Below, piece after piece: positions 38,380 to 48,037 of a stretch of DNA of 64,000 nucleotides (positions are counted from its first letter, which is position 1; each line of letters opens with the position of its first letter). The stretch is from positions 124,001-188,000 of the forward strand of contig NZ_JACIIZ010000012.1 in NCBI RefSeq assembly GCF_014205765.1, in the 5' to 3' direction. The DNA is from Nitrospirillum iridis (lineage in GTDB: Bacteria > Pseudomonadota > Alphaproteobacteria > Azospirillales > Azospirillaceae). The notes under the pieces were generated by a model. The model did not search any database and had not been told where the DNA came from. It saw only the letters and a list, made by a program, of their open reading frames with translations. Position numbers and translations under genes: made by a program.

Positions 38380-38597
38380 ACGGGACCGATACCCCGCAGA
38401 ATATCGGGGAATCGCAGCGCCCGCCGGACAATTCCCGATTTAGCGGATCAGATCGGTCCACCCAGTTCAGGAATGCACGGACAAGGCGATGTGAAATCAA
38501 TAAATATGGAGTCGCCGAAGTTTGCGCAAGCGACAGTTCACCCCCACCAGCCACAGCGCCGGCCGGGGAAAATCGGGGTTGAAATTTACGGGAAACG

Positions 38598-38636
38598 TTC
38601 CCCGACGGCGGTCCGGATAGGACAGCCGCCGGGGAA
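38598..38636 (-). terminator. Hairpin terminator of the NAD-GDH gene
   Basis: On the minus strand TTCCCCGGCGGCTGTCC pairs with GGACCGCCGTCGGGGAA with small mismatches around a short loop, followed by CGTTTCCC. It lies just after the gdh stop codon. Confidence 0.55.
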
Positions 38637-38646
38637 TGGTCTGCGA

Positions 38647-41600
38647 TCAACCCGCCGTCAGGCCCCGCAGCTGGCGTGTGGCCACGGCCAGCATGGCCAC
38701 GTCCATGTGCGCCACGCCGCGCAGTTCCGACAGCAGCGACTGGATGCGGTCCACCGGGCCGGCCTTGGCGGCCAGCCAAGCGTCGATCAGCGCCGCGACG
38801 TCATCGCCCTCCCCCGCCAGCACGCGGGCCGCCAGGCGGCCCTGCAGGCTGTAGAGGTCGTCGACGATGGCCCCCAGGGCCTGGCGCTGCCAGTGGGTGG
38901 TGGTTTTCACCGCCCCCGCCCGGCCGCGCAGCCAATCGAAGCCCAGCCGCTCACCCAGCGTGAAGTGCACCGCGGCCACCTTTTCCACACCCCGGTTGGT
39001 CTCCACCGCGATCTGGCTGATATCCGTGGCGGCGGCCAGCGCCGGCAAGGCCGCCACGTGGTGGGCCAACTCCTCCGGCACCCCGGCCCGGGTCAGTTCA
39101 TCCTTCTTGGCGGCCAGATCGGCGGCGGCGTCGGGCGACAGGATGTCGGCCAGCGCCTTGGACAGCACCTTCACCGCCGGGCCCAGGCGGGCGATGCCGG
39201 CCGCCATGTCCAGCGGGTGGCTGCTGTTCAGCAGGATCCACGGCACCGCCCGACGCAGGAGCAGGCGCGTGGCCAGCCCCATGGTCGTCTGTGTGGCCGC
39301 CGGCACCTGGTTGTCCAGGGCGTCGATGGCCTTCCACACCCCCGGCAGACCAAAGGCGTCGCGCACGATGTGGTAGGCCCGGGCCACGTCCGCCTCACCC
39401 AGGCCGGTCTGCTCCACCATCTCGGCCACGAAACTGGGGCCGACGCGGTTCACCATGCTGTTCGTGGCCACGGTGGCGATGATTTCCCGGCGCAGCTGGT
39501 GTCCCGCCACCGCCTGCGGGTAGTGGCGCTGCAGCGTTTCCGGGAAGTAGTCCACCAGATCGGCCGCCATCTTGGCGTCGTCCGGCAGGTCGGAGCCCAG
39601 CAGCTTGTCGTACAGGTCGATCTTGGCATAGGCCAGCAGCACCGCCGTTTCCGGCCGGGTCAGGCCACGCCGGGCCTGGGCGCGCAAGGCCACCTCCTCA
39701 TCGGTCGGCAGGAACTCGATGGCGCGGTTCAGTTTGCCGGCCTTTTCCATCAGGCGGATGAAGCGCGCCAGATCGTCCAGCGTGTCCGGGGCCACCGCCT
39801 CATCGATCGAAAGCGCCTGGGTCTGCTGGTAGTTGTCGGCCAGCACCAGCGCCGCCACGTCATCCGTCATGGTGGCCAGCAACGCGTCGCGCTGGGGCAG
39901 GGTCATGCTGCCCGTGTCCATCACGTCGCGCAGCAGGATCTTGATGTTGACCTCATGGTCGGAGGTGTCGACACCGGCGGAATTGTCGATGGCGTCGGTG
40001 TTGAGATGCACGCCGGCCTGCGCCGCCTCGATACGGCCGCGCTGGGTGAAGCCCAGATTGGCGCCCTCGCCCACCACCTTGGCGCGGACTTGGCGGCCGT
40101 CGATGCGCAGCGCGTCGTTGGCCTTGTCGCCCACCTCGGCGTTGGACTCGGTGCCGGCCTTCACATAGGTGCCGATGCCGCCCAGCCACAGCAGGTCCAC
40201 ATCCGCCTTCAGGATGGCCTGCATCAACTCGGCCGGGGTCATGCGCTCCACCGTGATGCCCAGGGCCTGGCGCACCTCCGCGCTGAGGGCCACGGACTTG
40301 GCCCCGCGCTCGAAGATCCCGCCGCCCTTGGACAGCTTGGAGACGTCGTAGTCCGCCCAGGACGAGCGCGGCAGGTCGAAGATGCGCTGACGCTCCTCCC
40401 AGCTGCTGGCCGCGTCCGGGTTGGGATCCAGGAAGATGTGACGGTGGTCGAAGGCGGCCACAAGGCGGATGTGCCGGGACAGCAGCATGCCGTTGCCGAA
40501 CACGTCGCCTGACATGTCACCCACGCCCACGACGGTGAAATCCTGGGTCTGGCAGTCGCGGCCCAGTTCGCGGAAATGGCGCTTCACCGCCTCCCACGCG
40601 CCGCGGGCGGTGATGCCCATCTTCTTATGGTCGTAGCCGGCGGAGCCGCCCGAGGCGAAGGCGTCGTCCAGCCAGAAGCCATAGTCACGGCTGACGCCAT
40701 TGGCGATGTCGGAGAAGGTGGCCGTGCCCTTGTCCGCCGCCACCACCAGGTAGGGGTCGTCACCGTCCAGACGCACCACGTCCTTGGGATGGACCACCTG
40801 GCCCTTCACCAGGTTGTCGGTGATGTCCAGCAGGCCGCGCATCATGGTCTTGTAGCACTCGATGCCCTCGGCCAGCGCCGCCTCGCGGCCGGCCGAGGCC
40901 GGCGGCGGGTTCTTGACCACGAAGCCGCCCTTGGACCCCATGGGCACGATGACGGCGTTCTTCACCATCTGCGCCTTGATCAGGCCCAGGATTTCCGTGC
41001 GGAAATCCTCCTTGCGGTCGGACCAGCGGATGCCGCCGCGCGCCACCTTGCCGCCGCGCAGATGCACGGCCTCGACCCGGGGGCTGTAGACCCAGATTTC
41101 CACCATGGGCCGGGGCAGCGGCAGGTCGTCGATGGAGCGGCTGTCCAGCTTGAACGACAGATAGGTCTTGGGCTGGCCGTCCGGCCCCTTCTGGAAGAAG
41201 TTGGTGCGCAACGTGGCGCGGATGAGGTTCAGCATCCGGCGCAGGATGCGGTCCTCGTCCAGGTTGGTGACCTGGTCCAGGGCGTGGTCGATCTCCACCA
41301 CCAGGCCCATGCGCTGGCTGTCCACCTCGTCCCGCCCCAGCTTGGTCAGGATGGCCGGGTCATGGGCCAGGTGGAACAGGCGCACCAGCAGCTTGGTGAT
41401 GCGCACATGGGCCGCCAGCGTATCCTCGATATAGGATTGGGAGAAGTCGAAGCGGGCCTGGCGCAGGTACTTGGCATAGGCGCGCACCATGGTGACGTCG
41501 CGCCAGGCGAGGCCCGCGCCCAGCACCAGCTTGTTGAAGCCGTCGGTCTGGGCCTCGCCGGTCCAGACACGCATGAACGCGTCCTCGAACGCGTCCTTCA

Positions 41601-43506
41601 CGGCATCCAGCTCGACGGCCTGACCATTGGCCATCTTCATCTCGAAATCCTGGATCCAGATGGACCGGTCGCGGCCGGGCAGGCGCACCTCGTGCGGGCC
41701 GCCCTCCGCCAGGATCCTCAGGCCCAGATCCTCCAGCATGGGCAGGGCCTGGGACAGCTGCACCGGCGTGCCGTCATGATAGACCTTGAAGAACAGCTCG
41801 TGCGGCTCGGCCTCCACTGGGCGGTGCAGGTTCAGCGCGATGCGGCCCGTCTCGGCCACCGTTTCCAGCCGCTCGATATCCATCACGGCGGCTTCGGGGG
41901 TGTAGGTCTCGCGATAGCCGTCAGCCAGGGTGCCGCGGCGGTAGCGGCGGGCCAGGCGCAGGCCGACCTCCTCCCCCTTGGCATCGACCAGGGCCTGTTG
42001 CAGCCGCTCGCCCCAGCCGCGCGCCGCCTCGATCAGCGTCTCCTCGATGTCGCGGACGTCGAAGTCCGGGACCTTGCCGGGCGTGGTCTGGATGATCAGG
42101 TGGGCGCGGGCCAGCACGCTTTCCGACAGCATGACGTGGCTTTGCGTCGTCTTGCCCTCGAACGCCTGCTCCAGGATGCCCTGAAGGCGCAGCCGCAGGT
42201 CGGTGTCGTAGCGGTCGCGGGGGACGTAGATCAGGGCGCTGACGAAGCGTTCGAACGGGTCCTTGCGCACGAACAGGGCCACGCGCTGGCGGTCCTGCAG
42301 GTGCAGGACGCCCATGGCGATGTCGAACAGCTCATCATCGCTGATCTGGAACAGCTCATCGCGGGGATAGCTTTCCAGGATGTGCAGCAGGGCCTTGCCG
42401 TCGTGGCTGGACTTGTCGAAGCCCGCCCGCTCCAGCGCCCGGTTCACCTTCTGGCGCAGATAGGGAATCTCACGCGCCGTCCGGTTATAGGCGACGGAGG
42501 TGAAGAGGCCGACGAACAGCCGCTCCCCGATCTCCACGCCCTTGTCGTCGAACAGCTTCACCATCACGGCGTCCAGGGGCGCCGGGCGGTGGACGGTCGA
42601 ATCCTTGTTGGCCTTGGTCACCATGATGGCGCGTGGCTGGCGCACGAAGGCGCGCACGTCCGGCGGCAGCTGGGCGAAGTAGCGCAGGCCGTCGAAGACC
42701 GAGACATCGTCGTCGCGCAGGATGCCCAGGCCGGCCCCGCTCAGGATGTCCAGCGTGTCCTGGCCATCTTCCTGCCCGAAGCGGTATTCCCGCACGCCGA
42801 GGAAAATGAAGTGGTCGTCGTCGATCCACTCCAGGAAATCCACGCCTTCCGCCACCTCGGCGGCGTCCAGCGGCTGGTTGGCCTTCTTCGACTCGGCGAT
42901 GGTATCGGCCACCCGCTGGCGCATGGCGGTGAAGTCGTCCACGGATGCCCGCACGTCGGCCAGGACATGCGCCAGGCCGGCACGAACCTCTTCCAGCAAC
43001 TCAGGCGAGGTCTGCTGGTCGACCTCCACATGCATGAAGCTCTCGGCCTTGGCGTCGGCGGGGGCGGCCTGCGGCTCATACAGCTCAACCAGGCGTCCCT
43101 CGGCGTCGCGCCGCACCTTCACCACCGGATGGATGACCAGGTGGACGGTCAGGCCGTGGCGGTTCAGTTCCGCCGAAACGCTGTCCACCAGGAAGGGCAT
43201 GTCGTCGTTGACGATCTGCACCACGGTGTGGGGGGCGTGCCAGCCGTCCTGCTCCACCTTGGGATTGCAGACGCGCACCTGGGCGACGCCGGCCTTGCGG
43301 ACCGCGCCGAACTGCCACATGGCGATGGCGGCGCCGTACAGCTCATCGCTGCTGCTGCGCAGGATATCGTCCGGGGGCACGTTGGCGTAGAACTGCCGAA
43401 CGAAGCGTTCGGCCGGACCGGACTTCTCCCGCGACAGGCGGTCCCGCACCTTGGCGGCGATCTGGTCGGTCAGCTCGGATTTGCGCTGCTCTGCTTTGAG
43501 CGCCAT
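38647..43506 (-). CDS. NAD-specific glutamate dehydrogenase, large (180 kDa) type
   Basis: A 1619-residue cytosolic enzyme interconverting glutamate and 2-oxoglutarate plus ammonium, mainly catabolic. N-terminal ACT-like and helical domains fill the first 750 residues. The catalytic domain has RGGIRWSDRKEDFRTEILGL near residue 820, the substrate region KNAVIVPMGSKGGFV (catalytic Lys) and VVGVGDMSGDVFGNGML, then the dinucleotide fold with GEGANLGFTQRGRIE. Length is typical for the alphaproteobacterial group. The ATG at 43506 has a GGGAGAG ribosome site. It is divergent from a NadQ-type NAD regulator with a low-GC palindrome between them. Confidence 0.97.
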   Translation of the reverse strand: MALKAEQRKSELTDQIAAKVRDRLSREKSGPAERFVRQFYANVPPDDILRSSSDELYGAAIAMWQFGAVRKAGVAQVRVCNPKVEQDGWHAPHTVVQIVNDDMPFLVDSVSAELNRHGLTVHLVIHPVVKVRRDAEGRLVELYEPQAAPADAKAESFMHVEVDQQTSPELLEEVRAGLAHVLADVRASVDDFTAMRQRVADTIAESKKANQPLDAAEVAEGVDFLEWIDDDHFIFLGVREYRFGQEDGQDTLDILSGAGLGILRDDDVSVFDGLRYFAQLPPDVRAFVRQPRAIMVTKANKDSTVHRPAPLDAVMVKLFDDKGVEIGERLFVGLFTSVAYNRTAREIPYLRQKVNRALERAGFDKSSHDGKALLHILESYPRDELFQISDDELFDIAMGVLHLQDRQRVALFVRKDPFERFVSALIYVPRDRYDTDLRLRLQGILEQAFEGKTTQSHVMLSESVLARAHLIIQTTPGKVPDFDVRDIEETLIEAARGWGERLQQALVDAKGEEVGLRLARRYRRGTLADGYRETYTPEAAVMDIERLETVAETGRIALNLHRPVEAEPHELFFKVYHDGTPVQLSQALPMLEDLGLRILAEGGPHEVRLPGRDRSIWIQDFEMKMANGQAVELDAVKDAFEDAFMRVWTGEAQTDGFNKLVLGAGLAWRDVTMVRAYAKYLRQARFDFSQSYIEDTLAAHVRITKLLVRLFHLAHDPAILTKLGRDEVDSQRMGLVVEIDHALDQVTNLDEDRILRRMLNLIRATLRTNFFQKGPDGQPKTYLSFKLDSRSIDDLPLPRPMVEIWVYSPRVEAVHLRGGKVARGGIRWSDRKEDFRTEILGLIKAQMVKNAVIVPMGSKGGFVVKNPPPASAGREAALAEGIECYKTMMRGLLDITDNLVKGQVVHPKDVVRLDGDDPYLVVAADKGTATFSDIANGVSRDYGFWLDDAFASGGSAGYDHKKMGITARGAWEAVKRHFRELGRDCQTQDFTVVGVGDMSGDVFGNGMLLSRHIRLVAAFDHRHIFLDPNPDAASSWEERQRIFDLPRSSWADYDVSKLSKGGGIFERGAKSVALSAEVRQALGITVERMTPAELMQAILKADVDLLWLGGIGTYVKAGTESNAEVGDKANDALRIDGRQVRAKVVGEGANLGFTQRGRIEAAQAGVHLNTDAIDNSAGVDTSDHEVNIKILLRDVMDTGSMTLPQRDALLATMTDDVAALVLADNYQQTQALSIDEAVAPDTLDDLARFIRLMEKAGKLNRAIEFLPTDEEVALRAQARRGLTRPETAVLLAYAKIDLYDKLLGSDLPDDAKMAADLVDYFPETLQRHYPQAVAGHQLRREIIATVATNSMVNRVGPSFVAEMVEQTGLGEADVARAYHIVRDAFGLPGVWKAIDALDNQVPAATQTTMGLATRLLLRRAVPWILLNSSHPLDMAAGIARLGPAVKVLSKALADILSPDAAADLAAKKDELTRAGVPEELAHHVAALPALAAATDISQIAVETNRGVEKVAAVHFTLGERLGFDWLRGRAGAVKTTTHWQRQALGAIVDDLYSLQGRLAARVLAGEGDDVAALIDAWLAAKAGPVDRIQSLLSELRGVAHMDVAMLAVATRQLRGLTAG

Positions 43507-43632
43507 GGGTCTCTCTCCCGAAGTCGGGCCGTCTCTCAACATGTGGCTCTCACATGCCGGCGGCCCGTTAATTCGCGGGGCCTACCATAGGCAAACCGCG
43601 GTGGGGAAACGAAGGGGCATCCCGCCCCCTAG

Positions 43633-43650
43633 GACAATAAGAAGATTGTC
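43633..43650. promoter_or_regulatory. Palindrome GACAAT-N6-ATTGTC between gdh and nadQ
   Basis: An exact 6-6-6 inverted repeat in an unusually AT-rich patch of the divergent intergenic region, about 127 bases from the gdh start and 136 from the nadQ start. It looks like a dimer-binding operator. NadQ or another regulator is the natural candidate; the true NadQ consensus was not checked. Confidence 0.5.
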
Positions 43651-43785
43651 GTCTTTTAACAGGGGCCGGTGAACTTTCTCTTGCCGTCAAAAGCGTCTCG
43701 GACAACACATTCTGTCGCGCCCCGGGACGGGCCTCCGCCCCGGGCCCGGAAAAGGTGCCCAGAAAACAGATTTGGCGGGAGACTC

Positions 43786-44892
43786 GTGACCAGCGACCGG
43801 CAGCCCCAAGCCGCCCCCACCGTGTCGCCCCCGGCGGCGGCACCCTCGCCCGAGCGGGCGTCCATCGGCCTCACCGCCGTGATCGTGGCGGTGACGCGGG
43901 AGGTGCCGCGCGTGCTGGTGGTGCGGCGCCTGACCCATGACTTGGCCACACCGCAGCAGCAGGCCAGCGGTGACTGGGACGCGCTGCCCTTCGGCCCCTT
44001 CGCGCCCGAACGGCACCGCACCCTGGAGCAGGGCCTGCGCCGCTGGGTGACGGAACTGACGGGCCTGCCATTGGGCTATGTTGAGCAGCTGTACACCTTC
44101 GGCGACCGCTACCGCGATCTGCGCGAGGTGGACGGCGACACCCGCGTGGTGTCCGTCGGCTACATCGCCCTGACGCGCGAGGCACCGCTGTCGGGTTCCG
44201 GCGCCGCCGAGTGGCACGACTGGTACAGCTATTTCCCGTGGGAGGATTGGCGCGACGGCCGGCCGGCCGTCATCGCCCGCACCCTGCTGCCAGCGCTGGA
44301 GCGCTGGGCGGCGCACGACCCCGACCTGGCCGCCCTGCGCCGCGACCGCGTGCACACCACCTTCAGCCCCGACGACGACGCCTGGGACTATGAACGGGTG
44401 CTGGAGCGGTATGAGCTGCTGTACGAGGCCGGCCTGGTGGCCGAGGCGCCGCGCGACCGCGCCGTGCTGGCCCGCCTGGCCCAGAATGGCAAGCTGCCGG
44501 CCGACGTGGCGGGATTGTGGTCGGGCCCGGTGCAGCCCGACGCCCTGGGCGCCACCGGCATTCCCATGGCGCAGGACAACCGCCGCATCCTGGCGGCGGC
44601 GCTGGGCCGGGTACGGGGCAAGCTGAAATACCGGCCAGTGGTGTTCGACCTGCTGCCGCCGCAGTTCACGCTGTTCCAGCTGCAGCGCCTGGTGGAGGCG
44701 CTGTCGGGCGTGCGCCTGCACAAGCAGAACTTCCGCCGCCTGCTGATCGCTGGTGGCCTGGTGGAGGCGACGGGCGCCCTGGAAGTGCGCACCGGCGGCC
44801 GTCCCGCCGAACTCTACCGCTTCCGCCGCGAAATCCTGCGCGAACGCGCCGCCGCCGGCGTCGGCTTGCCCACCATACGCATCACGGAGTGA
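43786..44892 (+). CDS. nadQ: NadQ-type regulator: Nudix-like domain with C-terminal winged helix
   Basis: A 368-residue protein. Residues about 20-200 form a Nudix-like domain (TAVIVAVTREVPRVLVVRR, then LEQGLRRWVTELTGLPLGYVEQLYTFGD). The Nudix box lacks the REUxEE residues, so it should bind rather than hydrolyse its ligand. Residues about 240-360 are a winged helix (YRPVVFDLLPPQFTLFQLQRLVEAL, NFRRLLIAGGLVEATG). Family knowledge: NadQ controls NAD synthesis genes in alphaproteobacteria. The GTG at 43786 with a GGCGGGAGA ribosome site is preferred over an upstream TTG. It is divergent from NAD-GDH. Confidence 0.8.
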   Translation: MTSDRQPQAAPTVSPPAAAPSPERASIGLTAVIVAVTREVPRVLVVRRLTHDLATPQQQASGDWDALPFGPFAPERHRTLEQGLRRWVTELTGLPLGYVEQLYTFGDRYRDLREVDGDTRVVSVGYIALTREAPLSGSGAAEWHDWYSYFPWEDWRDGRPAVIARTLLPALERWAAHDPDLAALRRDRVHTTFSPDDDAWDYERVLERYELLYEAGLVAEAPRDRAVLARLAQNGKLPADVAGLWSGPVQPDALGATGIPMAQDNRRILAAALGRVRGKLKYRPVVFDLLPPQFTLFQLQRLVEALSGVRLHKQNFRRLLIAGGLVEATGALEVRTGGRPAELYRFRREILRERAAAGVGLPTIRITE

Positions 44893-44951
44893 TGGTTTTT
44901 TCGGCCCTCAAGCGCCGGGCGCCGCCATCCGGCGGCCGCCGGCGCACAAGG

Positions 44952-45143
44952 TCACTCCAGATAAGCATCCACTTCGGCCGCCGCGCGATCCAGCGGCCAG
45001 TCCAGCCGGTCGATGATCTGTTCCACGGCGGTGTCCGCGTCCAGGGTGCGGCGGCCCAGCCGGTCCAGGATATCGTTCAGCACGTTTTCCTCGGCCACCG
45101 TCGCCGGGGCGTAGGACTTCAGGATCTCAAGCGCCTTGCTCAT
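44952..45143 (-). CDS. Small acidic protein of unknown function
   Basis: A 63-residue helical protein (MSKALEILKSYAPATVAEE, LNDILDRLGRRTLDADTAVE, ending VDAYLE). No export signal or known domain. The ATG at 45143 is used because the longer frame adds an unlikely basic extension. It is convergent with nadQ and 123 bases upstream of no obvious partner; codon usage fits a real gene. Confidence 0.6.
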   Translation of the reverse strand: MSKALEILKSYAPATVAEENVLNDILDRLGRRTLDADTAVEQIIDRLDWPLDRAAAEVDAYLE

Positions 45144-45266
45144 GGGACTGCCGGACTCGCTTCTGGATTGTGCAAACGGGGTGCGGGTTATAGCACGCCC
45201 CGCCGTCCCCCGCACTGCCACACCGTCCCCCGCCATCACCTTTAGCGCCACCGTGGCGCACGCGCC

Positions 45267-46691
45267 TCAGGGCCGGCGGAACCGGGCGGCCACTTCCAGG
45301 TGGGGGGACCACAGGAACTGGTCCACCGGCACCAGCCGTTCCAGGACGTAACCACCGCCCAGCAGCAGGGCGGCGTCGCGGGCGAAGCTGACCGGGTTGC
45401 AGGAGATGGCGACCACCACCGGCACGGTCGACGCCGCCAGCGCCGCCGCCTGGGACGGGGCCCCGGCGCGCGGCGGGTCGAACACCACCGCCTGGTAGGC
45501 GGCCAGCTCCGCCGGCGACAGCGGTTCCTTGAACAGGTCGCGGCGTTCCACGGTCACGGGATGGCCGCCCGCGCCCTGCCGCGCCACCGCCTCCAGCGCC
45601 TGGATGGAGGCGCCGTCGCCCTCCACCGCGTGCACCGGCGCCAGGGTGGACAGGGGGAAGGTCAGCGTGCCGCTGCCGGCGAACAGGTCGGCGATGCGGC
45701 CGCCCCCATGCGAAAGGGCGCCGTGGGCGCCGCCGCGCGACAGGGCATCCTGGGCACCCGCCAGCGCCTCCGCCACCAGGGCGGCCTCGCCCTCGGCACT
45801 GGCCTGCAGGAAGGCGCCCGGTGCCGGCGACACCGTCACCGGCCCGAAACGCACCACGCCGGTGCGGCGGAGCGCTATGGGCTCCAGCGGCGCGCCCGTA
45901 CGCTTGGCCCAGGACAACCGCGCCACGTCCTGCGCCTCGGCGAAGGCGCCCAGCTTTTCCAGGGCGTCCAGGTCCGGCTGCGGCAGCCCCAGCAGCACCA
46001 CGTCGGGGCCGTCGTCCAGCAGGGTCAGCGCCACGTCCAGCGTGTGCTCATCCGGCAGCAGGTCCAGCAGCAGGGCGCGCAGGGGGGCCACCAGCGCCAT
46101 CAGCCGGGGGGCCAGCACCGTGCATTCCTCGATATCCACCAGGCGGTGGCTGGCGCGTTCATTGAAGCCCAGCCACATGCGGCGGCCCCGGCGGGCGCCG
46201 GCCAGCACGGCGCGGCGTCGGGCATGGGGCGGCGTTCGCACCAGCGGCGCGAAAGACAGATCGGTGATGCCGGCGCGCGCCAGGGCATGGCGCAACTGGT
46301 CCACCTTCCAGGCGCCATAGGTGTCGGCGTCCAGGTGCTGCAGGGTGCAGCCGCCGCAGATGCCGAAATGGCGGCAGGCGGGGTCGGCCCGGCCCGGCCC
46401 CTCGGCCAGCAGGGACACCGGTTCCACCAGCCAACCTTCGCCGCGCTGCTGGGTCAGGCGCACCATCAGCCGGTCGCCCACCAGGGTCTGGGGCACGAAC
46501 AGGCGATGGCCCTGCCAATGGGCGACCCCGTCACCCAGGGCGCCGACGCTTTCCACCACGATCTCGACGGGTCCGGTGGTGGGTGGCTCCACCACCGGGC
46601 GGGCGGCGGGACGACGGGTCTGGTGGCGGCCGGCGGATGGACGGCTGGCCGGCGGCTTGCCGCCGCGGCCGGGGGTGGGACGGCGGTTCAC
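45267..46691 (-). CDS. RlmD/TrmA-family RNA (uracil-5-)-methyltransferase
   Basis: A 474-residue SAM-dependent enzyme that probably methylates a uridine in 23S rRNA. A basic Arg/Pro-rich leader (first 35 residues) precedes a TRAM domain (VEIVVESVGALGDGVAHWQG, RLFVPQTLVGD). An iron-sulfur site follows (CRHFGICGGCTLQHL near residue 103). The Rossmann methyltransferase has IADLFAGSGTLTFPL, the FDPPRAG motif and the catalytic Cys loop VVAISCNPVSFARD. It overlaps the upstream thioesterase gene by four bases. Confidence 0.9.
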   Translation of the reverse strand: MNRRPTPGRGGKPPASRPSAGRHQTRRPAARPVVEPPTTGPVEIVVESVGALGDGVAHWQGHRLFVPQTLVGDRLMVRLTQQRGEGWLVEPVSLLAEGPGRADPACRHFGICGGCTLQHLDADTYGAWKVDQLRHALARAGITDLSFAPLVRTPPHARRRAVLAGARRGRRMWLGFNERASHRLVDIEECTVLAPRLMALVAPLRALLLDLLPDEHTLDVALTLLDDGPDVVLLGLPQPDLDALEKLGAFAEAQDVARLSWAKRTGAPLEPIALRRTGVVRFGPVTVSPAPGAFLQASAEGEAALVAEALAGAQDALSRGGAHGALSHGGGRIADLFAGSGTLTFPLSTLAPVHAVEGDGASIQALEAVARQGAGGHPVTVERRDLFKEPLSPAELAAYQAVVFDPPRAGAPSQAAALAASTVPVVVAISCNPVSFARDAALLLGGGYVLERLVPVDQFLWSPHLEVAARFRRP

Positions 46692-47167
46692 AGGAAACCC
46701 TCCAAAGCGGGACGCAGATCGTCGGTGATGGGGATCGGCCGATGGCTGGCCCCGTCCACGAGAACGGAAACGGACAGGGCCGTGGCGTGGCAGCGGCTTT
46801 CCCCCTTGGTGGTCACAAACAGCGCGCTGCCCGTGGTCCAGGAGGTGCGGCCCAGGCGTACCAGGCGGGTGCCCACGCGCACCGCGCTCGGGTAGGTGAT
46901 CTCCGCCAGATAGTCGATGGTGATCTTGCGCATCACGATGGCATGACGGCGGAAATCCGCCGCCTGGCGCAGGGACTGGTGCAGCGCCACGCGTCCCGAT
47001 TCGAAATAGACGCCAAAGGCGTTGTTGTTGACGTGCCCCACCGGGTCCAGGTCATTGAAGCGCACGTGCTCATCCGTCCAGAATCGATAGCTGGCGGCAT
47101 CGGCCAGGTCGAAAGGCAGGTCGGCCGCGCCGGAGAGCGGCGGCGGAGGCGAAGTCGGGATGGACAC
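46688..47167 (-). CDS. Hotdog-fold acyl-CoA thioesterase (4HBT type)
   Basis: A 159-residue protein with the 4-hydroxybenzoyl-CoA thioesterase-like core: VRFNDLDPVGHVNNNAFGVYFESGRV near residues 35-60, with the catalytic Asp, then RKITIDYLAEITYPSAVRVGTRLVRLG. The acyl-CoA substrate is unknown. It is coupled to the RNA methyltransferase by a four-base overlap, a link with no obvious biochemical logic. Confidence 0.88.
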   Translation of the reverse strand: MSIPTSPPPPLSGAADLPFDLADAASYRFWTDEHVRFNDLDPVGHVNNNAFGVYFESGRVALHQSLRQAADFRRHAIVMRKITIDYLAEITYPSAVRVGTRLVRLGRTSWTTGSALFVTTKGESRCHATALSVSVLVDGASHRPIPITDDLRPALEGFL

Positions 47168-47323
47168 GGGCGTTAAGTTCCTGTGACGGGGCGGGATCCG
47201 CCCCTGGGATTAGGGGCCTAAGACGGCATTTGGCAAGCGGGGCGGCGTGACGGCCCCGGGGAAGGGTGCTATAGCTGCCCATTATCTGCCCCACACACCC
47301 TATTATCACAGTGAAGGTCTGCC

Positions 47324-47563
47324 ATGAGCGACACCAACAACTCCACCGCGGAAGCCCTGTTCGAGAAGGCGCTGAGCGTCGCGGAAAAGCATCTTGAGGC
47401 GGCGCTCAAGGAAGCCGGCCCCCTGGCCGCCTATGTCGCCGTCGCCATGATCGAAGTGGCCGTGAACCAGGCCGTCGAAGAAACCACCCACCAGGACGTG
47501 GTCGACATGCTGCATGACCTGGCCAACCAGATCGAGCAGGACGCCGACGAGGAAGAGGAATAA
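47324..47563 (+). CDS. Small helical acidic protein of unknown function
   Basis: A 79-residue protein (MSDTNNSTAEALFEKALSVA, then LKEAGPLAAYVAVAMIEVAVNQAVEE, ending DADEEEE). It is one or two amphipathic helices with a strongly acidic tail; there is no signal or membrane segment long enough to span. It is a separate transcription unit, divergent from the thioesterase gene. No family recognised. Confidence 0.7.
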   Translation: MSDTNNSTAEALFEKALSVAEKHLEAALKEAGPLAAYVAVAMIEVAVNQAVEETTHQDVVDMLHDLANQIEQDADEEEE

Positions 47564-48037
47564 TCGCGACTTCGCGATCCGTCCCGATCTCGCGTTTTTG
47601 AGGCCGCCGGCATCGGCCCCTTCATCGATGGAAGGGACGGGTGCCGGCGCTTCTGTTTTCAGGCTTCCCCTCGGGCTCGCCCTTTTGGACGCCTAATATT
47701 TAGGCAATTTTCTTCGGGTCTGCCGACAAAGGCGCCGATATTTGACGCGCCCGGTTGATAAGTGCCTGATAGGCCTACGGTAAGCGCTCAAACTTAACCG
47801 CGACGCCGCCCATATCTTGGGCATATGCCCGCAGGGAAGCCGGATCGGCCCTCCTTTCCGCCCATAATTTAGCCACGCCATCCCCGAACGAAGCCCCAAC
47901 ACCGTCTAGGTGCGCTGCGGCACGGAGTTTGAAAGAGGACGCGCGCTCTTTTGGTGAGGGCACGGGTTCGCTGATGGCTTGTCCCCCCGGGGGGTGTGGC
48001 CTGGGGCTGCTGGGAACGACTGGGAATGGGGAGCGGG
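47564..48037. other. Leader region upstream of amtB
   Basis: About 470 bases without a supported gene. A GCCTAA-TAT-TTAGGC palindrome (47691-47705) is followed by AATTTTCTT and may end the preceding gene. An ATCGCGA/TCGCGAT pair lies just after that gene. A CGGCACGGAGTTTGA sequence at 47918-47932 partly resembles a sigma-54 promoter, but the -12 GC is GA. No glnK-type PII gene is present. Confidence 0.45.

Noticed and set aside
40576..43590. A 1004-codon open frame on the plus strand
   Set aside because: It is antisense to NAD-GDH, rich in His/Gln/Gly/Arg as GC-rich shadows are, has no ribosome site and no domain.
47918..47932. Sigma-54 promoter for amtB
   Set aside because: GG is present, but the -12 dinucleotide is GA instead of GC, so the match is incomplete.
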